Shown one piece after another: positions 1 to 11,844 of a stretch of 64,000 bases of DNA. The notes beneath the pieces are model-generated. The model did not search any database. It was not told where the DNA came from and was given only the letters and a program-made list of their open reading frames with translations. Source of the DNA: Adineta steineri (Eukaryota; Rotifera; Eurotatoria; Adinetida; Adinetidae). Position 1 is the stretch's first letter. The number at the start of each line of letters is the position of its first letter. Position numbers and translations under genes: made by a program. The DNA lies in contig CAJNOI010000054.1 in NCBI GenBank assembly GCA_905250115.1, positions 1 through 64,000 on the forward strand, written 5' to 3'.

Positions 1-1048
1 AATAAGTCCCTAACGTTATGTGAAAGCTCTATTCTATTGAAGAAAAAGAACTCGATTAACGACAGACATTCAAGTATAAATGAGTTATTGTCAATAAATA
101 CATTAAAGATGAATATTATCGATGTTACGAGGGTAGTTGAATTATTAGAATGCAAAAGAGTTTGATTACCACCTGTAATAATTTTCTTATGAAACAATTG
201 TTTGATTTGTTGATAAACAAAATAGAATACTTGTGTTAGTTTTTTGTTTATATTACTTTCGTTATAAAAGACAAAGTCAATGTCGTATAAGTCTAATCAA
301 TATTACTTTGATGGTTTTAATGATTAGCAATGTTGATAACATAAAGAATGTTTTACATCTGTTTGTGTAGATTGATGAATAACTGATATATCAAGGAAGT
401 ATAAGAAGTTTGAAGGGAAAAGAAAAATGTCGACATAAGTATCCGAACTATTTAGAGATTAAAAGAAAAATAGATCCCATTTAGGTACAAACCATGGTAT
501 TGTATACAATTGTTTTGATAGATGTTAATTAGCAAAGTTACTACGTAGTTTAAAAATACGTCGTAATAGTTTGATTGATTTATTTGATATGACTACAATA
601 AGTACAGGATAGAAATTTCGGTACACAATTTTCTTCTCTCTTTCGAGCAAACCTGATTTTTTTAGTATGTATGTTCTTAACTTATTATGTATGTATTTAT
701 TACGAAACAGTCTGATTTAATTGACATATAACAGATACATCCATTAAATAGTGACAGAATTTTCAAGAAAATAGCTTAATGATAATTTAGAGGGCTTACA
801 GTAATTCTGACAGCTTTTACTGTCTTACATTCATATTGATTAAAATAAAGTTAACGTTGTTGATTGAATCATTATGAGCAAAAAATTATAAAACTTCATA
901 TTTCTATATAGCATAAAAATCATACTATTTATAATTGTTTTCTCACCGTAAAGAAATTTTATTTCAAAAACTCGATTAATTAGAAAAAAAATGTTTTATA
1001 TATTAGAAAGACTTAAATATCATAGAAAAAGAAAAGAAACTGTTCAAT
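1..1048. other. AT-rich spacer; no gene seen
   Basis: No open frame of useful length or recognisable motif. Its first 47 bases recur in inverted orientation beside the N gap at 26527-26573. The cathepsin gene on the minus strand ends at 1049. Confidence 0.6.
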
Positions 1049-3431
1049 TTATTCAATAATAACGTAAGTTGCAGATGTTGCAACACCACAATTATTATTT
1101 TTACGTGACATAAGTACGTAACCATCATTACCCCAATAGGTTGACCATGAATTTTTAACAAGCCAATAATCTTGACCATTTAATGTACCATAACCAACAG
1201 CAAGTACTGCATGATCTAATGCTTCAGGTGAACTACCTAAAATATATTATTAAAATAAATAATAATTTAAGCTTTATATAGCAAAAGAAAACGTACCACA
1301 ATCTGGATCATAGAAAACTATAAATATAATAAAAATATAGATAAAAATAAGCTTTCAAAATTTCAAGTTCTTACCTCCACTTGCATAAAAGAGAAAACCT
1401 TTATGAGCAGCATCAATAGCTGTTAGAAAAAAAAGAACATGAATAAATAATACAACTAAAATGAAAATCTTACCAACTGATACTGGTCCTTTTGTTGCAA
1501 TAGCAATTCTTAAAGCTTCTTCATCACCTTCAGTTATATTAACATATCCAAGAATTTTTGTACCTTTTGTTGTATTATCATGATGACAGAAACTATCTTC
1601 TTGTAAATATGGACCATAAGCATCTTCTAATGCAATACCATTATGTTTCATTATATATTGATATGCACGAAAATCTTCTCCACCATCACAACCATTATTA
1701 CCAAAACCCCATGAGCAATCAATTAAATCTATTTAATAGTAAGAGAAAAATATGTATACATATTAATTTATTAATTATCGAATATTAATTATACCTTGTT
1801 CTGATAAACGAATACTTGTTCCATGCTAATAAAATTACAAAAAAAAATCATTATTTACTATATATAGATATGGATTTAATTACTTTAACAAAATAGGCAC
1901 CTTCGATAGTACCGGTTGTACCGAAAGACCAACATGAACCGCATATACCTTGATCTTTAACTGGTGTTACAGCTCCCATAATACGCCAATCAATTGAATC
2001 TGGAATAGCTAAATTACTGCTTGCTAATTCTTCTTTTGGAAATGGAAGACCACCATTAAAGCCTTTAGTATGACGACGACCACGAAGTACACGTAATTCA
2101 TCATCCTAAAAAAAATAAACTATTTAATACAAAACAAAAAACTTTATGTTAACTTTACTGTTCGATCAGCAAATTTATTTATTTTCATTTTATATGGTAA
2201 TGATGCACGATTCTGTGTATTGATATAACGAACATTATTTCGAAAAACTTTCAAACGATGACGATGTTCTTGTTCACTTTCATATTTATGTCCGTGTTTA
2301 TTTTTAAATTTTTCAAATGATGATTGAAGATGATCTTCACCATGTCTGTTGATATATTCACTCATTGGATTAAATAAAACCCGTGGAGATGTATGTTCGA
2401 GACCAGGACCAGGAAATCCAGTACATGTCATTGCTATTAAATAAAAAGATTCATTTGATGGACTTAGAATTCCGTAGCATTCTAACGTTTGTACTAATAA
2501 CTCAGAAAAAGTTATTCATAATTTTCTCTTCTTCTAATGAAACAAAAATTTCTCAATCTCGGATAAATATCTAATAGTATATTCCGTTTTTTTACCATCA
2601 GTAACATGAAATACAGTTGGATCAATTGTGTTTTCATCATAATTGTAATAATCAATGGTATATTTATCAAAATGTGAACCAATCAATGAATCGTAACCGA
2701 ACATTTCATAATGAACTGGATGTTTGTTGGCAATGTTAACATAATAGGTATATGTAGATTTTTTATCACCTACTTGATCAACACTTTGATACATTTGACA
2801 TTTGATTCCACGCCATTCAGCTGGACCCATATCCTACAAAATAAAAAAATAAAGAATATTTGCCATAATCATTTTATTAATTACTTGAAATGTAGTAAAA
2901 TCAGGAATAGTATGTTGTACATCAACTGGCTCATCGGATGTACCATTAGCTTGAAAACAACTGATTTTATTTAAAACTTGTTCATCTAATATATAAATAA
3001 TTTCAGAAAATAAAACTTTTATTTTTATTAATCTTTATTTACCAGACATTGGAACAATTTTATAATTAGCTCCAACATCTTGACCACCTTGTCCTTTTCG
3101 TTGAACAGTTTTTGCTGCACCTGTAATTGATTTTATACTATTATTATTATTACTGAATAGATTATAAAACTAACTAACCGCCATAATAATCAATACGTGA
3201 AAATCCAGCTTGAACATCAATCCATGATTCAAATGGTTCTCTTATTTCAGCATAAGGTAATTGAATAACACCACTAACATGATATCTTGCTGGGAGACCA
3301 TCATGTAATACTGATTTTGCATTAATTGATATAATCACAGCTAATACTAAATAAAATTCTTATCTATTTAGAATATTAAAATAACTAAAAAGAAACTTAC
3401 ATGCTGTGATTAAAGCAGTTATTTGTTGCAT
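1049..3431 (-). CDS. 26/29 kDa-type cathepsin (papain-like cysteine protease, C1A)
   Basis: A multi-exon minus-strand gene from ATG at 3429-3431 to TAA at 1049-1051. The first exon (3401-3431) encodes a short hydrophobic signal-like segment ([12 protein letters not shown]). A long N-terminal region follows, of the kind found in insect 26/29 kDa proteinases, then an I29 propeptide (about 2150-2400) and a papain domain. Catalytic residues are present: Cys in GICGSCWSF (codon 1932-1934), His in [10 protein letters not shown] (1211-1213) and Asn in VKNSWS (1151-1153). The C-terminus ends [11 protein letters not shown]. Introns are about 50-70 nt. Known for the family: secreted or lysosomal endopeptidase, often processed into two chains. 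The extended pro-region separates it from plain cathepsin L. The family call is firm; the exact exon chain is approximate. Confidence 0.88.
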
Positions 3432-6265
3432 ATTTTCAATCTAGAAAAAATAAGTATATAGAAATAATTCTCACTTTTGTTCTACTAGGTTTTTGTTTGA
3501 TTGCATGGTATTTTATGTGCTATATTTCTTATCTTTTGTTGCACGACCTTGGCAAATAATAATATCATCATGATGATAACATATAATGATGATGTTTAAA
3601 TTTTCTCTTTTTTTACCTAGCAATTGAATATGACTATCATTCGAGCAACAATGATAATCATTAGAAGTGTGTTAGAAGAGATGCAAAATCTTTTTTTTCA
3701 CATACAACCTAATTTCAGCTTTTATTGATATTTCACCCAAGAAATGAAATTCATATGTGAATTAAAATTTGCAACTAACTAAATAAATAAATTATGATAA
3801 CAAAATATCTGGTATCATAATCTAATATTTACTGATATAACATGTGTATATTGAGACATAACAACATGTTCTACAGTGCATTTCAAATTGATCTATAATT
3901 TAGGCAAAGCTATTGTTTCGTGTCTATAAATGCAAAATCTTATTTTTCTTTATCAAATCAAACCTTTCATAAGATTTTATAATAAAAACAACGATCCAGA
4001 TTGTAAACTATTAGCTGTGGCTACCTATAAAATATTTATTTTTTACACCTTATTATATAATAGATGTATTTTTGTTGAGAAAATCATGTGATGCATAGAT
4101 TTTAGCGTAGGTATGACATATTATTTTTTCTGTAGTTATAAAACCAATCATAAAGTTGACAATATCAATTCATTTTTATAATACAGACTAACGACATCTG
4201 TTTTTGTAGTTTAAATTAATAATTAAAATTAAAGACAAGGAACATATGGTATATCTATTATTTTAGTTTGTACTTAGTGTATCTTTTGTTTTCTTGCTAA
4301 ATATAAATCAGTCAATCGCAAATACAGTATGATCCGCATGGAGTTATTATCATTACATGTGATCTTCATTAAAATTTTATTTTATATCATTTCATCAAGA
4401 TCCAGAGGTGTTTCTTAAATGAAGTTATTGAGCACATGTCATAATATATATTATTGTTAAGACGTGTTTTATTATAATCCTATACATTATTGTCACTTGC
4501 AATAAGAATTGAATAGCTTCACAAAACAGATAGAATGTTCAAATAAAAATATATATTCATAAATATTATGAATGTCATTAATCTTCTTTTTTCGAGAGTT
4601 AGTTGACATCTTTCAGAAAGATGACGAGTTCCAGTTGTATTTGTTATTCATTAGGTACCTCATTTAATTTTACCGTACCTAACGTGCAGTTTTGACTTTA
4701 TATCTGTCAAGAATTGAAATATGGTCGTATGGTGACTATAACAGCGAGAAGTATAAATATTTTATAGAATATATCTTAAATACACAAGTTCAAAGGGTAA
4801 ACTATTTAATCAAATATAAGAACATGTTAACTCCATGAATTGCTCGAACGACAAATTATGATTTTATCTATAGTATTTTTTCGTATAGTTAACCTTCCTA
4901 GTACGATGTATGGACATTTCTGTCTATATGAGTAAAAAATGAGTATTTTTTGACGAAAAATTCAATTAATTGATATCAAATTTTTTAAGTTCTTTTCATC
5001 AAAGCTCCATTTTTTCTTCTACATGAAAAAAGCTCATGTTATAGTATGATTCATCTATCTATCTTTTCTTCTATCTTTTCATCTAATACTTTGTTTAGAT
5101 GTCACAGACGTCATACACATATATATATTCTTTTGTTTTGTCCACCTTTGATATATTCCAACTGCGTTCTTTTTATTATTTTGTTCTGTGATTATTTCCA
5201 AGCTCTTCCAGAACTTTCCTAGCTTAGTTGTGTATATATTGTGTGACAAGAATCCTAGTGTATCAGGTTAATTAAAATATAAATAATAAAGTTGACTGAA
5301 GCTGAATTTTTTATGATTTTTATGCATAGACAAAAAGGTTCTTGCATGATGTTCCATAAAACTTTTGTCGCATGCTTTTAGAAGAATCAATCTTGACGTC
5401 ATAAAGAAAAAAAACCCTTTATATTGTTCATTGATATTCAAAAATGTGTTTGAAGAACAGTTGATACATCAGTTTATACGATTCTTTTTAGAATGTTGTT
5501 TTTGTGAACATCCTTTCGAGATTTTGATAGTTTTTTTCTTGATGAATATTACTGTGTATTCAACTAGCATAAACAATAAGTTCTATAATAAGCGGCAGTT
5601 CGTTAATATCGGAGTATGTCATAGTCATTAATGATCCATTGAATTAGCAGAGACTTTAGACTATTGATAGTTTTGTAAATATAGGCTACCTCTTGCACAT
5701 GTAATAAATTATAAATAGATAAAATTCATAATAAAATATACTGCTTACTAAATATTGTTGTGCATGCTGTGTCAAAAAGAACATTGTTGAGCATGCCTTG
5801 TTAGTAGATCTTGTTGAACGTGCTTTGTTAATAAATCTAGTTGAATACTTTCAACATGTATAGCCAAATGACTAAAACTATAGAAAAACATCTAGATTAA
5901 GTCAAATATAGGTATGTGACCTGTCTAATGCTCTCATTATTCTACGGAGTCTTATGTCAAAAAAACTTTGTTAGGACTTAGATATTTTTATACGTGACTA
6001 ATCATGACAGCGTTCGTGTGTACTTCTGTTACATCTCTCCATTTTAGAGCTTGTAATTATCTTCATAATCATACAATCGATTTATAACGAGCTCTTATTT
6101 GATATTAAATTTCTTACTCAGATTTACAAAACTCTTTCTGGGAATCAATATTATCACATTTCATAGGTATTATTTGATTCATTGAAAAGAATTCTTACCA
6201 TTTTTGTTTTGAGTTAAACACTAATTGATTTTAATCTTATAGAACATCGTTATTAGTCATAAATA
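3432..6265. other. AT-rich spacer between divergent genes
   Basis: About 2.8 kb between the cathepsin (-) and a GPCR (+). The one open frame of note (near 5365-5631) has no ATG at its first codon, biased composition and no known motif, so I do not call it. The spacer must hold both promoters, but I cannot point to specific sites. Confidence 0.5.
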
Positions 6266-7199
6266 ATGACAAATTTTGAGGAAATATTATCGTATCTTCG
6301 AGTTATTCTATTTGGAATAATCTTTCTTATGGCTTTTATCTATTCGATTCCGATAATATGTATTACTCGTTTTCATCGTTCTAATATGATACTAACATTG
6401 AATATATGTTTGGTTACAGCATTATGTTCTATCTATTGGTTTTTCTTTTATTTAATGGTGATGTTAACTCCTGTTCGTACATTTGATACTGTAGTCGATT
6501 CATGTACTTTCGTAAATATGGTATCATCAATAATAACTATTCAAGTTCCTTTTAGTTTTATTACAACTTCGATTAATCGCTTTTGCCGTATAATATACCA
6601 TAATAAGCCTTTATTTAAAAGAAAACGATGGGTATTCATTTGTATTTTAAGTCAATGGATTATTGGAATACTTGTCATACTACCAATTTTATTAGGAATT
6701 CATGCCGTAAGTTTTTTTTCTTATAAAATCCACATTTCATTGTTGTTTACTTCTATAGAACTGTGTTATTTCACGATGGGTGGATTCATATAAGTTCATA
6801 TTTATGGTAATATGTCCATCATTTATTTTCTTTAATATCAACAGTTTAATATATATTAAAGTTCGTTTACTATCTCGTCGTGTTCGATCATCAGTATCGC
6901 TTCTGATTCGTATATCTGGCAGTGAACATAAATCGAAAATTAGTCGACGAGATGTTCGTTTACTTCGACATATGATCATAATGTTTAGTATTTTTATTGG
7001 AGGATGGACTCCATTATATTTATTACTTGCTATTGAAAATGCGTTTTACATCCATCCAATTTTATTATCATGCTTTACAATTTGGTGTGAATTAGCTTTA
7101 CTATGTGATATAATTGATCTTTATTTATACAATCATGAACTGAGAAAATATTTACAAACGATATTTTCACGATGTATGCCAAAAATAAATCAAACATAA
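6266..7199 (+). CDS. Divergent rhodopsin-like 7TM receptor
   Basis: Two exons, 6266-6706 and 6759-7199, joined by a 52-nt phase-0 GT...AG intron, give 293 residues ending ...KINQT. Seven hydrophobic segments are visible. The DRY region at the end of TM3 reads TSINRFCR, TM6 keeps GWTP, and the TM7 NPxxY position reads DLYLY, so the class A signature is eroded. Cytoplasmic loop 3 is short and basic. It resembles neuropeptide- or chemoreceptor-like class A GPCRs, which are expanded in rotifers; ligand unknown. Plasma-membrane location is inferred from topology. Confidence 0.75.
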
Positions 7200-7340
7200 T
7201 TTCAAATTATCAATGATTAAAATTGAAAGTAACTTAAAAAAAAAGAAGTTGTATGATACATAATTTTTTATGATTCCATTTTTGTTAATAATAAAGATCT
7301 TGAACTATTTTCCATGGATAAAAAACATAGTACTAATAGC

Positions 7341-7605
7341 CAGTGGCGGATTTGGGGGAGGGCGATGGGGGCGATCGCCTCCCCTTCCGAATTTTTTTTG
7401 ATTTTTTACCGCAAAAATGAAGGAAAAAATAGGTTCACACTACGTCGGTTGAGCTCGAAAAATAGCTTTTAACCAAAATCGCCCTCCCCAGGTATCGCCC
7501 CTCCATACTCACAAAAAAACAATCCCCCACCCTTCCCCAGATATCGCCTCTCCATACTAAAAAAAAATCGCCCTCCCCCCTTCTAAAATCCTAGATCCGC
7601 CACTG
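7341..7605. mobile_element. hAT-type MITE with 11-bp terminal inverted repeats
   Basis: A GC-rich 265-bp block in AT-rich spacer. It starts CAGTGGCGGAT and ends ATCCGCCACTG, a perfect 11-bp inverted repeat. The flanks ctaatagc (7333-7340) and ctaataac (7606-7613) match at 7 of 8 bases, which fits the 8-bp target duplication of hAT transposons. The interior has no coding frame but holds imperfect tandem copies of a C-rich unit (cgccctccccag...ctccatact). It is therefore a non-autonomous element lying 3' of the GPCR. Confidence 0.75.
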
Positions 7606-7808
7606 CTAATAACATATATAAAAAAATATTTGTTAGTTACTGAGATTTCTGAAAAACTACAACGAGTAGTTGCCAGTGAAATTTCTATATTTTAATGTAG
7701 AGTTTTCAATGATTAACAGTACAAAAAAAGCAAATATAAAAATAAGTATAGATTTTCTAAACAGACAATACTAAAAGTAGAATCATTTTCTTCTTCTCGA
7801 TAAAAAAA

Positions 7809-8858
7809 TTATTCAATTGTAACTTGTGTTACGTTGCCCTCTGTACTACAAATAACAATCAGTTGATGACATGAATTTGGTATTCCTTGTTCAAATTCTT
7901 TGACATAGTTAAAGGTATGATTTTCATGATTGCGTAACATTATATGATAATTATGACCATAAGAAATTTGTATTAAATGTTCTGTTCTTGCTGTTGGATC
8001 AATTTCAAGCATAGCTGCATGAATACATCCATCACCAACATATTCTCGAAGTATTAAATCATCTCGAATTAATTCATGTAAATATTGTTGTATTCGTTCT
8101 GATCTATAAAACCATTGTAATCGCATAATAAAAAAATTATTATAAATACATTTGCTTCTAGCTATTGTTCTATTTAAAAATGTTTTTTCGATAGCAAATG
8201 ATGCATTATTATCTTCTTGATACCATGATCGATAGACATAATCTAATTTTTTACGACCTATATATTGAAAAAGATCTATATGGGTTTTATTTATAAAATA
8301 TGAATCATCGTCCATTCTCATTATATAATCATAATTTCCATAAACAATTGCTGGATGATAAAAAACATCATATGACCAGAATCGACACATTAAACGATAA
8401 CCAGGTAGATGTTTTTTAGAGAATTTATCAGATCGTGAAACATTTGATACGAAATTAAGAGGAACAAATGAAATTTGTATTGTCTTATTCTTATAACGTG
8501 CACATGATAAAATTTGTTGACGTAAAGCTAAAGTAAAATTGTGATCATGAAATAAAAGAAATGGATATTGAAAATTATCATTAGTTGAATGAAATAGAGT
8601 CACAGAATGAATCATATTAATAACTTGAGCGATTGATCGATTCGTACTACGAATAAGTGTAACAATAACACCACGTGGATTGTTATTCCATTTTACAGGA
8701 AAACTATTATAGTCAGACGCAGTCGATAGTTCATGATAAGTACCGATGTAGTATACAGAATATAAAATGATTAAAATGGTGATAATAAACGTAAACATCA
8801 AACGGAAAATACTAGTTGTTCGTTTTGAACTAATCAATTCCATTCTATTGTACCCCAT
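7809..8858 (-). CDS. GT15 family alpha-1,2-mannosyltransferase (KRE2/MNT1/KTR-like)
   Basis: A single-exon gene of 349 residues. It is a type II membrane protein: a short basic cytoplasmic N-terminus, one signal anchor at about residues 18-41 (LMFTFIITILIILYSVYYIG), then a lumenal domain with several N-glycosylation sequons. The GT15 core is clear: YRLMCRFWSYDVFYHP followed by YDYIMRMDDDSYF, which holds the acidic metal/nucleotide-binding motif (fungal versions have an EPDV-like motif here). Known family role: transfer of mannose from GDP-mannose in alpha-1,2 linkage to O- and N-glycans in the Golgi. GT15 is chiefly fungal, so this intronless copy is a horizontal-transfer candidate. Codon use resembles neighbours. 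An alternative start at Met6 is possible. Confidence 0.85.
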   Translation of the reverse strand: MGYNRMELISSKRTTSIFRLMFTFIITILIILYSVYYIGTYHELSTASDYNSFPVKWNNNPRGVIVTLIRSTNRSIAQVINMIHSVTLFHSTNDNFQYPFLLFHDHNFTLALRQQILSCARYKNKTIQISFVPLNFVSNVSRSDKFSKKHLPGYRLMCRFWSYDVFYHPAIVYGNYDYIMRMDDDSYFINKTHIDLFQYIGRKKLDYVYRSWYQEDNNASFAIEKTFLNRTIARSKCIYNNFFIMRLQWFYRSERIQQYLHELIRDDLILREYVGDGCIHAAMLEIDPTARTEHLIQISYGHNYHIMLRNHENHTFNYVKEFEQGIPNSCHQLIVICSTEGNVTQVTIE

Positions 8859-9351
8859 GACCAGTTAATAATAAATTTGTTCAATAATTCTCGAAATACA
8901 CTGCGCTTAAATCGTAGTACCAAGCCATTGGATAAAGTTTGTAAGGTAGACATTCGAATAAATATACGAATCAGTTCGTTTTCCCGGATGAATTTCGCTA
9001 AACTCATTAAAGAGAGTAAGTACTTGAATATAGCTAGAGTTCTGATGTTTTTTCATCGTTTAGTTCTGCAACTGGATTAGCAAACATTACTTCATGTATA
9101 ATAAGCTAAAAGATGTCGCTGTGAACCACAAAAAAATAGTTAATGAGAATATTAGAGTATGAATATCTTAGTTTCCTTCGTCACAATATATACATAAACG
9201 TATTAGAAGCTCGAAGTATAAATCAACGCGCAAAAAATATAATATTCACAATTTAAGTGAGGCTGAGTCTACAGAGGCCAGATTCCAGTGAGGCTGAAGC
9301 CTCACCGTGCCTCTGGCTTCCGCGGCCCATGGTCTACTCATAGAAACAATT
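8859..9351. other. Spacer with GC-rich palindromic block at its right end
   Basis: About 490 bp between two minus-strand genes. An open frame at 8877-9080 on the plus strand shows no motif and is probably chance. The right end carries the GC-rich hairpin block described separately. Confidence 0.4.
9256..9332. repeat. GC-rich hairpin block
   Basis: A GC-rich island in AT-rich DNA containing GTGAGGCTGAAGCCTCAC (9288-9305), an 8-bp stem around a 2-nt centre, nested between GCCAGA and TCTGGC arms. It lies just 3' of the GTPase stop codon. It may be a fragment of a foldback element or a structured 3' UTR; no target duplication was identified. Confidence 0.4.
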
Positions 9352-11844
9352 TTATTGATATTTATGTACATTTTGTAAACAAAGTTTAATAGCAGTTAAA
9401 TGTATTAATTTATCTATCGGGGCACGAAGAATTTGATATGGATCGGAAACAGTTAATTCTTGAATTTCTTGTTGAAGTTGTGAATGTAAAGTGAGAAGTT
9501 CATTTATTTCCAAAATATAAGATGAAGTATAATATTCGCATAATGTTACTAATTCTGTAGACGATAAATAACCGATTGAAGTACCTCCACAACGATGATG
9601 TAATTCTTTTTCAATTAACGTATGGTTTTCTATTAACTGACGAGTTAAATCAATCAATTCTTCTGTTGTATATTCAGCATATCGTTGATTATTTGAAAAA
9701 CCCAATATCTGCGAATGAGATGTTTGATCGATTATTGCTGTTGGTACTTCTATTTGATTTGTTTTTTTCGATGTTCGTTTCTTTTGTTGAGTAACTGTAG
9801 CACGTGATGGTTCATATAATGTCATTGAACTATCATTAGCTAATACTTCTAATTTTTCAATTAACTTGTTTACCTTATGAATTATCGATGTTGATCTTAT
9901 TAAATTTGTATCATTTTTAAGAAGATTGATAAATGTATAGAGTTCATTTGCAATATTAAAACCTTGACAATTATTTTGTACACGTATACAAGCATTATGA
10001 ACTTTATTAAATTGATCTTGTAATAATTGTTCAAGTAAATGTTTTGTTTCTTTTATTGTTTTACATTTTATATCACATGCATCTTTATGTTGTTTATCTT
10101 CAGTATATTTATTTGATAATGATGATATTGCAGTTTTTAATGATCGTGATACAGATTTTATCAAACGACGATCATGATAATGCATATTATAAGCACATTG
10201 ACCAGGACACATTGTACATTGACCATTATTCATAACTGTACAATGTCGAAAAACATGTTCACCTATTTGTGTAGTTTCACTCAATGAACATCGTTCATGA
10301 CAAACTATATTACATTGTAAACATAATGTATTATGATACGGTGTCGTTGTAATTTCATTTACCTGAAGAAAAAAAATTCATTCATAATAAATTTTAACTT
10401 TACCTAGTAGCTGTTAAATTCATAAATAAACAATCTATTTTTTTATTTAGTATATTACTTCTGAAGAAGTAACTATAAATTTATGGATCCTACAAAACCA
10501 AAAGTTTTGAATTCGATCATGACTTAACTCTAATATATATAATCAAATTCCCGATTGTTTTCAAAAGTGCGGGGGGATAAAATTTGGCAGAAAGTCCAGC
10601 AATTTTGCCAGAAAGTGCCATCATATAGCTTTCTAACGCATATAACGTAGAAAATACTTAAGCTACACACTTTCTGCGGAATTTCGCCCGAAAAAAGTGT
10701 TGTTATTGGAGTTTCTGGCGGAAAAATGGCGAAAATAGCATAAAAACCAGGTTTCTGACCAAGTTTTCAGCAAAACTTTAAAAAGTTTAGCAGAAGGATA
10801 GACAACTTTTCGAATTTTGCGAGGGGCTACACCCACCCAGCTCCCCTCCCCTCAATCGGAGATCCTGTATATAATTCTCTATTTTTAATTATTAACCTGA
10901 ATTGATTTTGTTTGTGTACCATTTTCTGCGATATATTTTTCAATATTTGCTGAATAGATATGTGATGCTTCTTCAAGTGCAATTAATTCATCTTCAATAT
11001 GTTGTAATTCCATAATCATAAGACGACTTTCATGTAAAATACTACGTATAATATTTCGATCGTTATTTATATCTGATAAAGATTTTGTTGAAATAGGTTT
11101 TAATAAAACTAAAGTTTTAATAAATTCATTCATTGTTTGTATTGATATATTCCAATCATGTTGTAAAATTTTTAATGTTTGTTCCGACCATGTTTGAGGA
11201 TCGGATGAAAATGCTGAATTTTGCATATGATATATAGGTGGATTATTTAATAATTTAATTGAATTAAAATTAACTGTATGTGAAGTACAATTTGTTAGAA
11301 TAACGATTATATTTGAATAGAAAATATCCGGGATACGTTCATGAAAACGTTCGAGAACATTTTTTATATTAGTTGTTAAACGTGCTTGTGTACCATTTAA
11401 AACAAATACTAAACTTGTAAGATATTCAATTGATTGAATACATTGAAATATTTTATCAAGATTTTCATTATCTGCTAAATAACCACCAGTATCATTAATA
11501 CCAGGTGTATCAAAAAAATTAAAATAAACTTCTTTTATTTTATATTGATATTTTGTACATTGATTAGTTTTACGACGTGTTATATCATCGATAAAATCTT
11601 CATGATGTTCAGGCATTACTAAAGGCATATTCGACTTTAAATAACGTGTTGGTATAGCTATTTTAAGATTTGATAATGAACCATCATGAAACAGGTTTGT
11701 TAAATAATTAATAAGTGTTGATTTACCTGAAAATAATAGAAAAAGACATTTTTGATATAGAAATATTTAATCTTTACCACTGCCTGTTTCTCCAATAATC
11801 ATTACATTGATTTCTGTTTTAGTACTGTCCGTAACAGCGGCCAT
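9352..11844 (-). CDS. P-loop GTPase with Cys-rich module and coiled C-terminus
   Basis: Three exons (11778-11844, 10897-11726, 9352-10362) keep frame and give 635 residues. The N-terminus MAAVTDSTKTEINVMIIGETGSGKST holds the Walker A motif, split by the first intron after GSG. Exon 2 carries FFDTPGINDTGGY (G3 switch) and a hydrophobic strand before LTNCTS. A helical region leads to a Cys/His-rich module (LCLQCNIVCHERC ... CTVMNNGQCTMCPGQC ... HYHD) and a long helical, partly coiled-coil tail. This resembles the AIG1/GIMAP-like TRAFAC GTPases with a Cys-rich DUF8206-type region found in fish and invertebrates. Role unknown; an immune or membrane-associated role is only analogy. The last intron (10363-10896) is 534 nt and holds an inserted repeat. 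Confidence 0.75.
10550..10870. repeat. Probable non-autonomous element inside a GTPase intron
   Basis: The 534-nt intron is about ten times the local norm. It holds a block with different composition that repeats the motif gccagaaagt/ggcagaaagt. The block begins near tcccgattgtttt with a G run and ends with a C-rich run and caatcggaga, so CCGATTG sits in inverted orientation at both ends. Flanking tatataat strings could be a target duplication but are low complexity. Confidence 0.4.

Noticed and set aside
5365-5631. 88-codon plus-strand frame
   Set aside because: First codon is not ATG, peptide has no motif, and it sits alone in AT-rich spacer.
8877-9080. 67-codon frame upstream of the GT15 gene
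   Set aside because: Short, no motif, and no splice partners.
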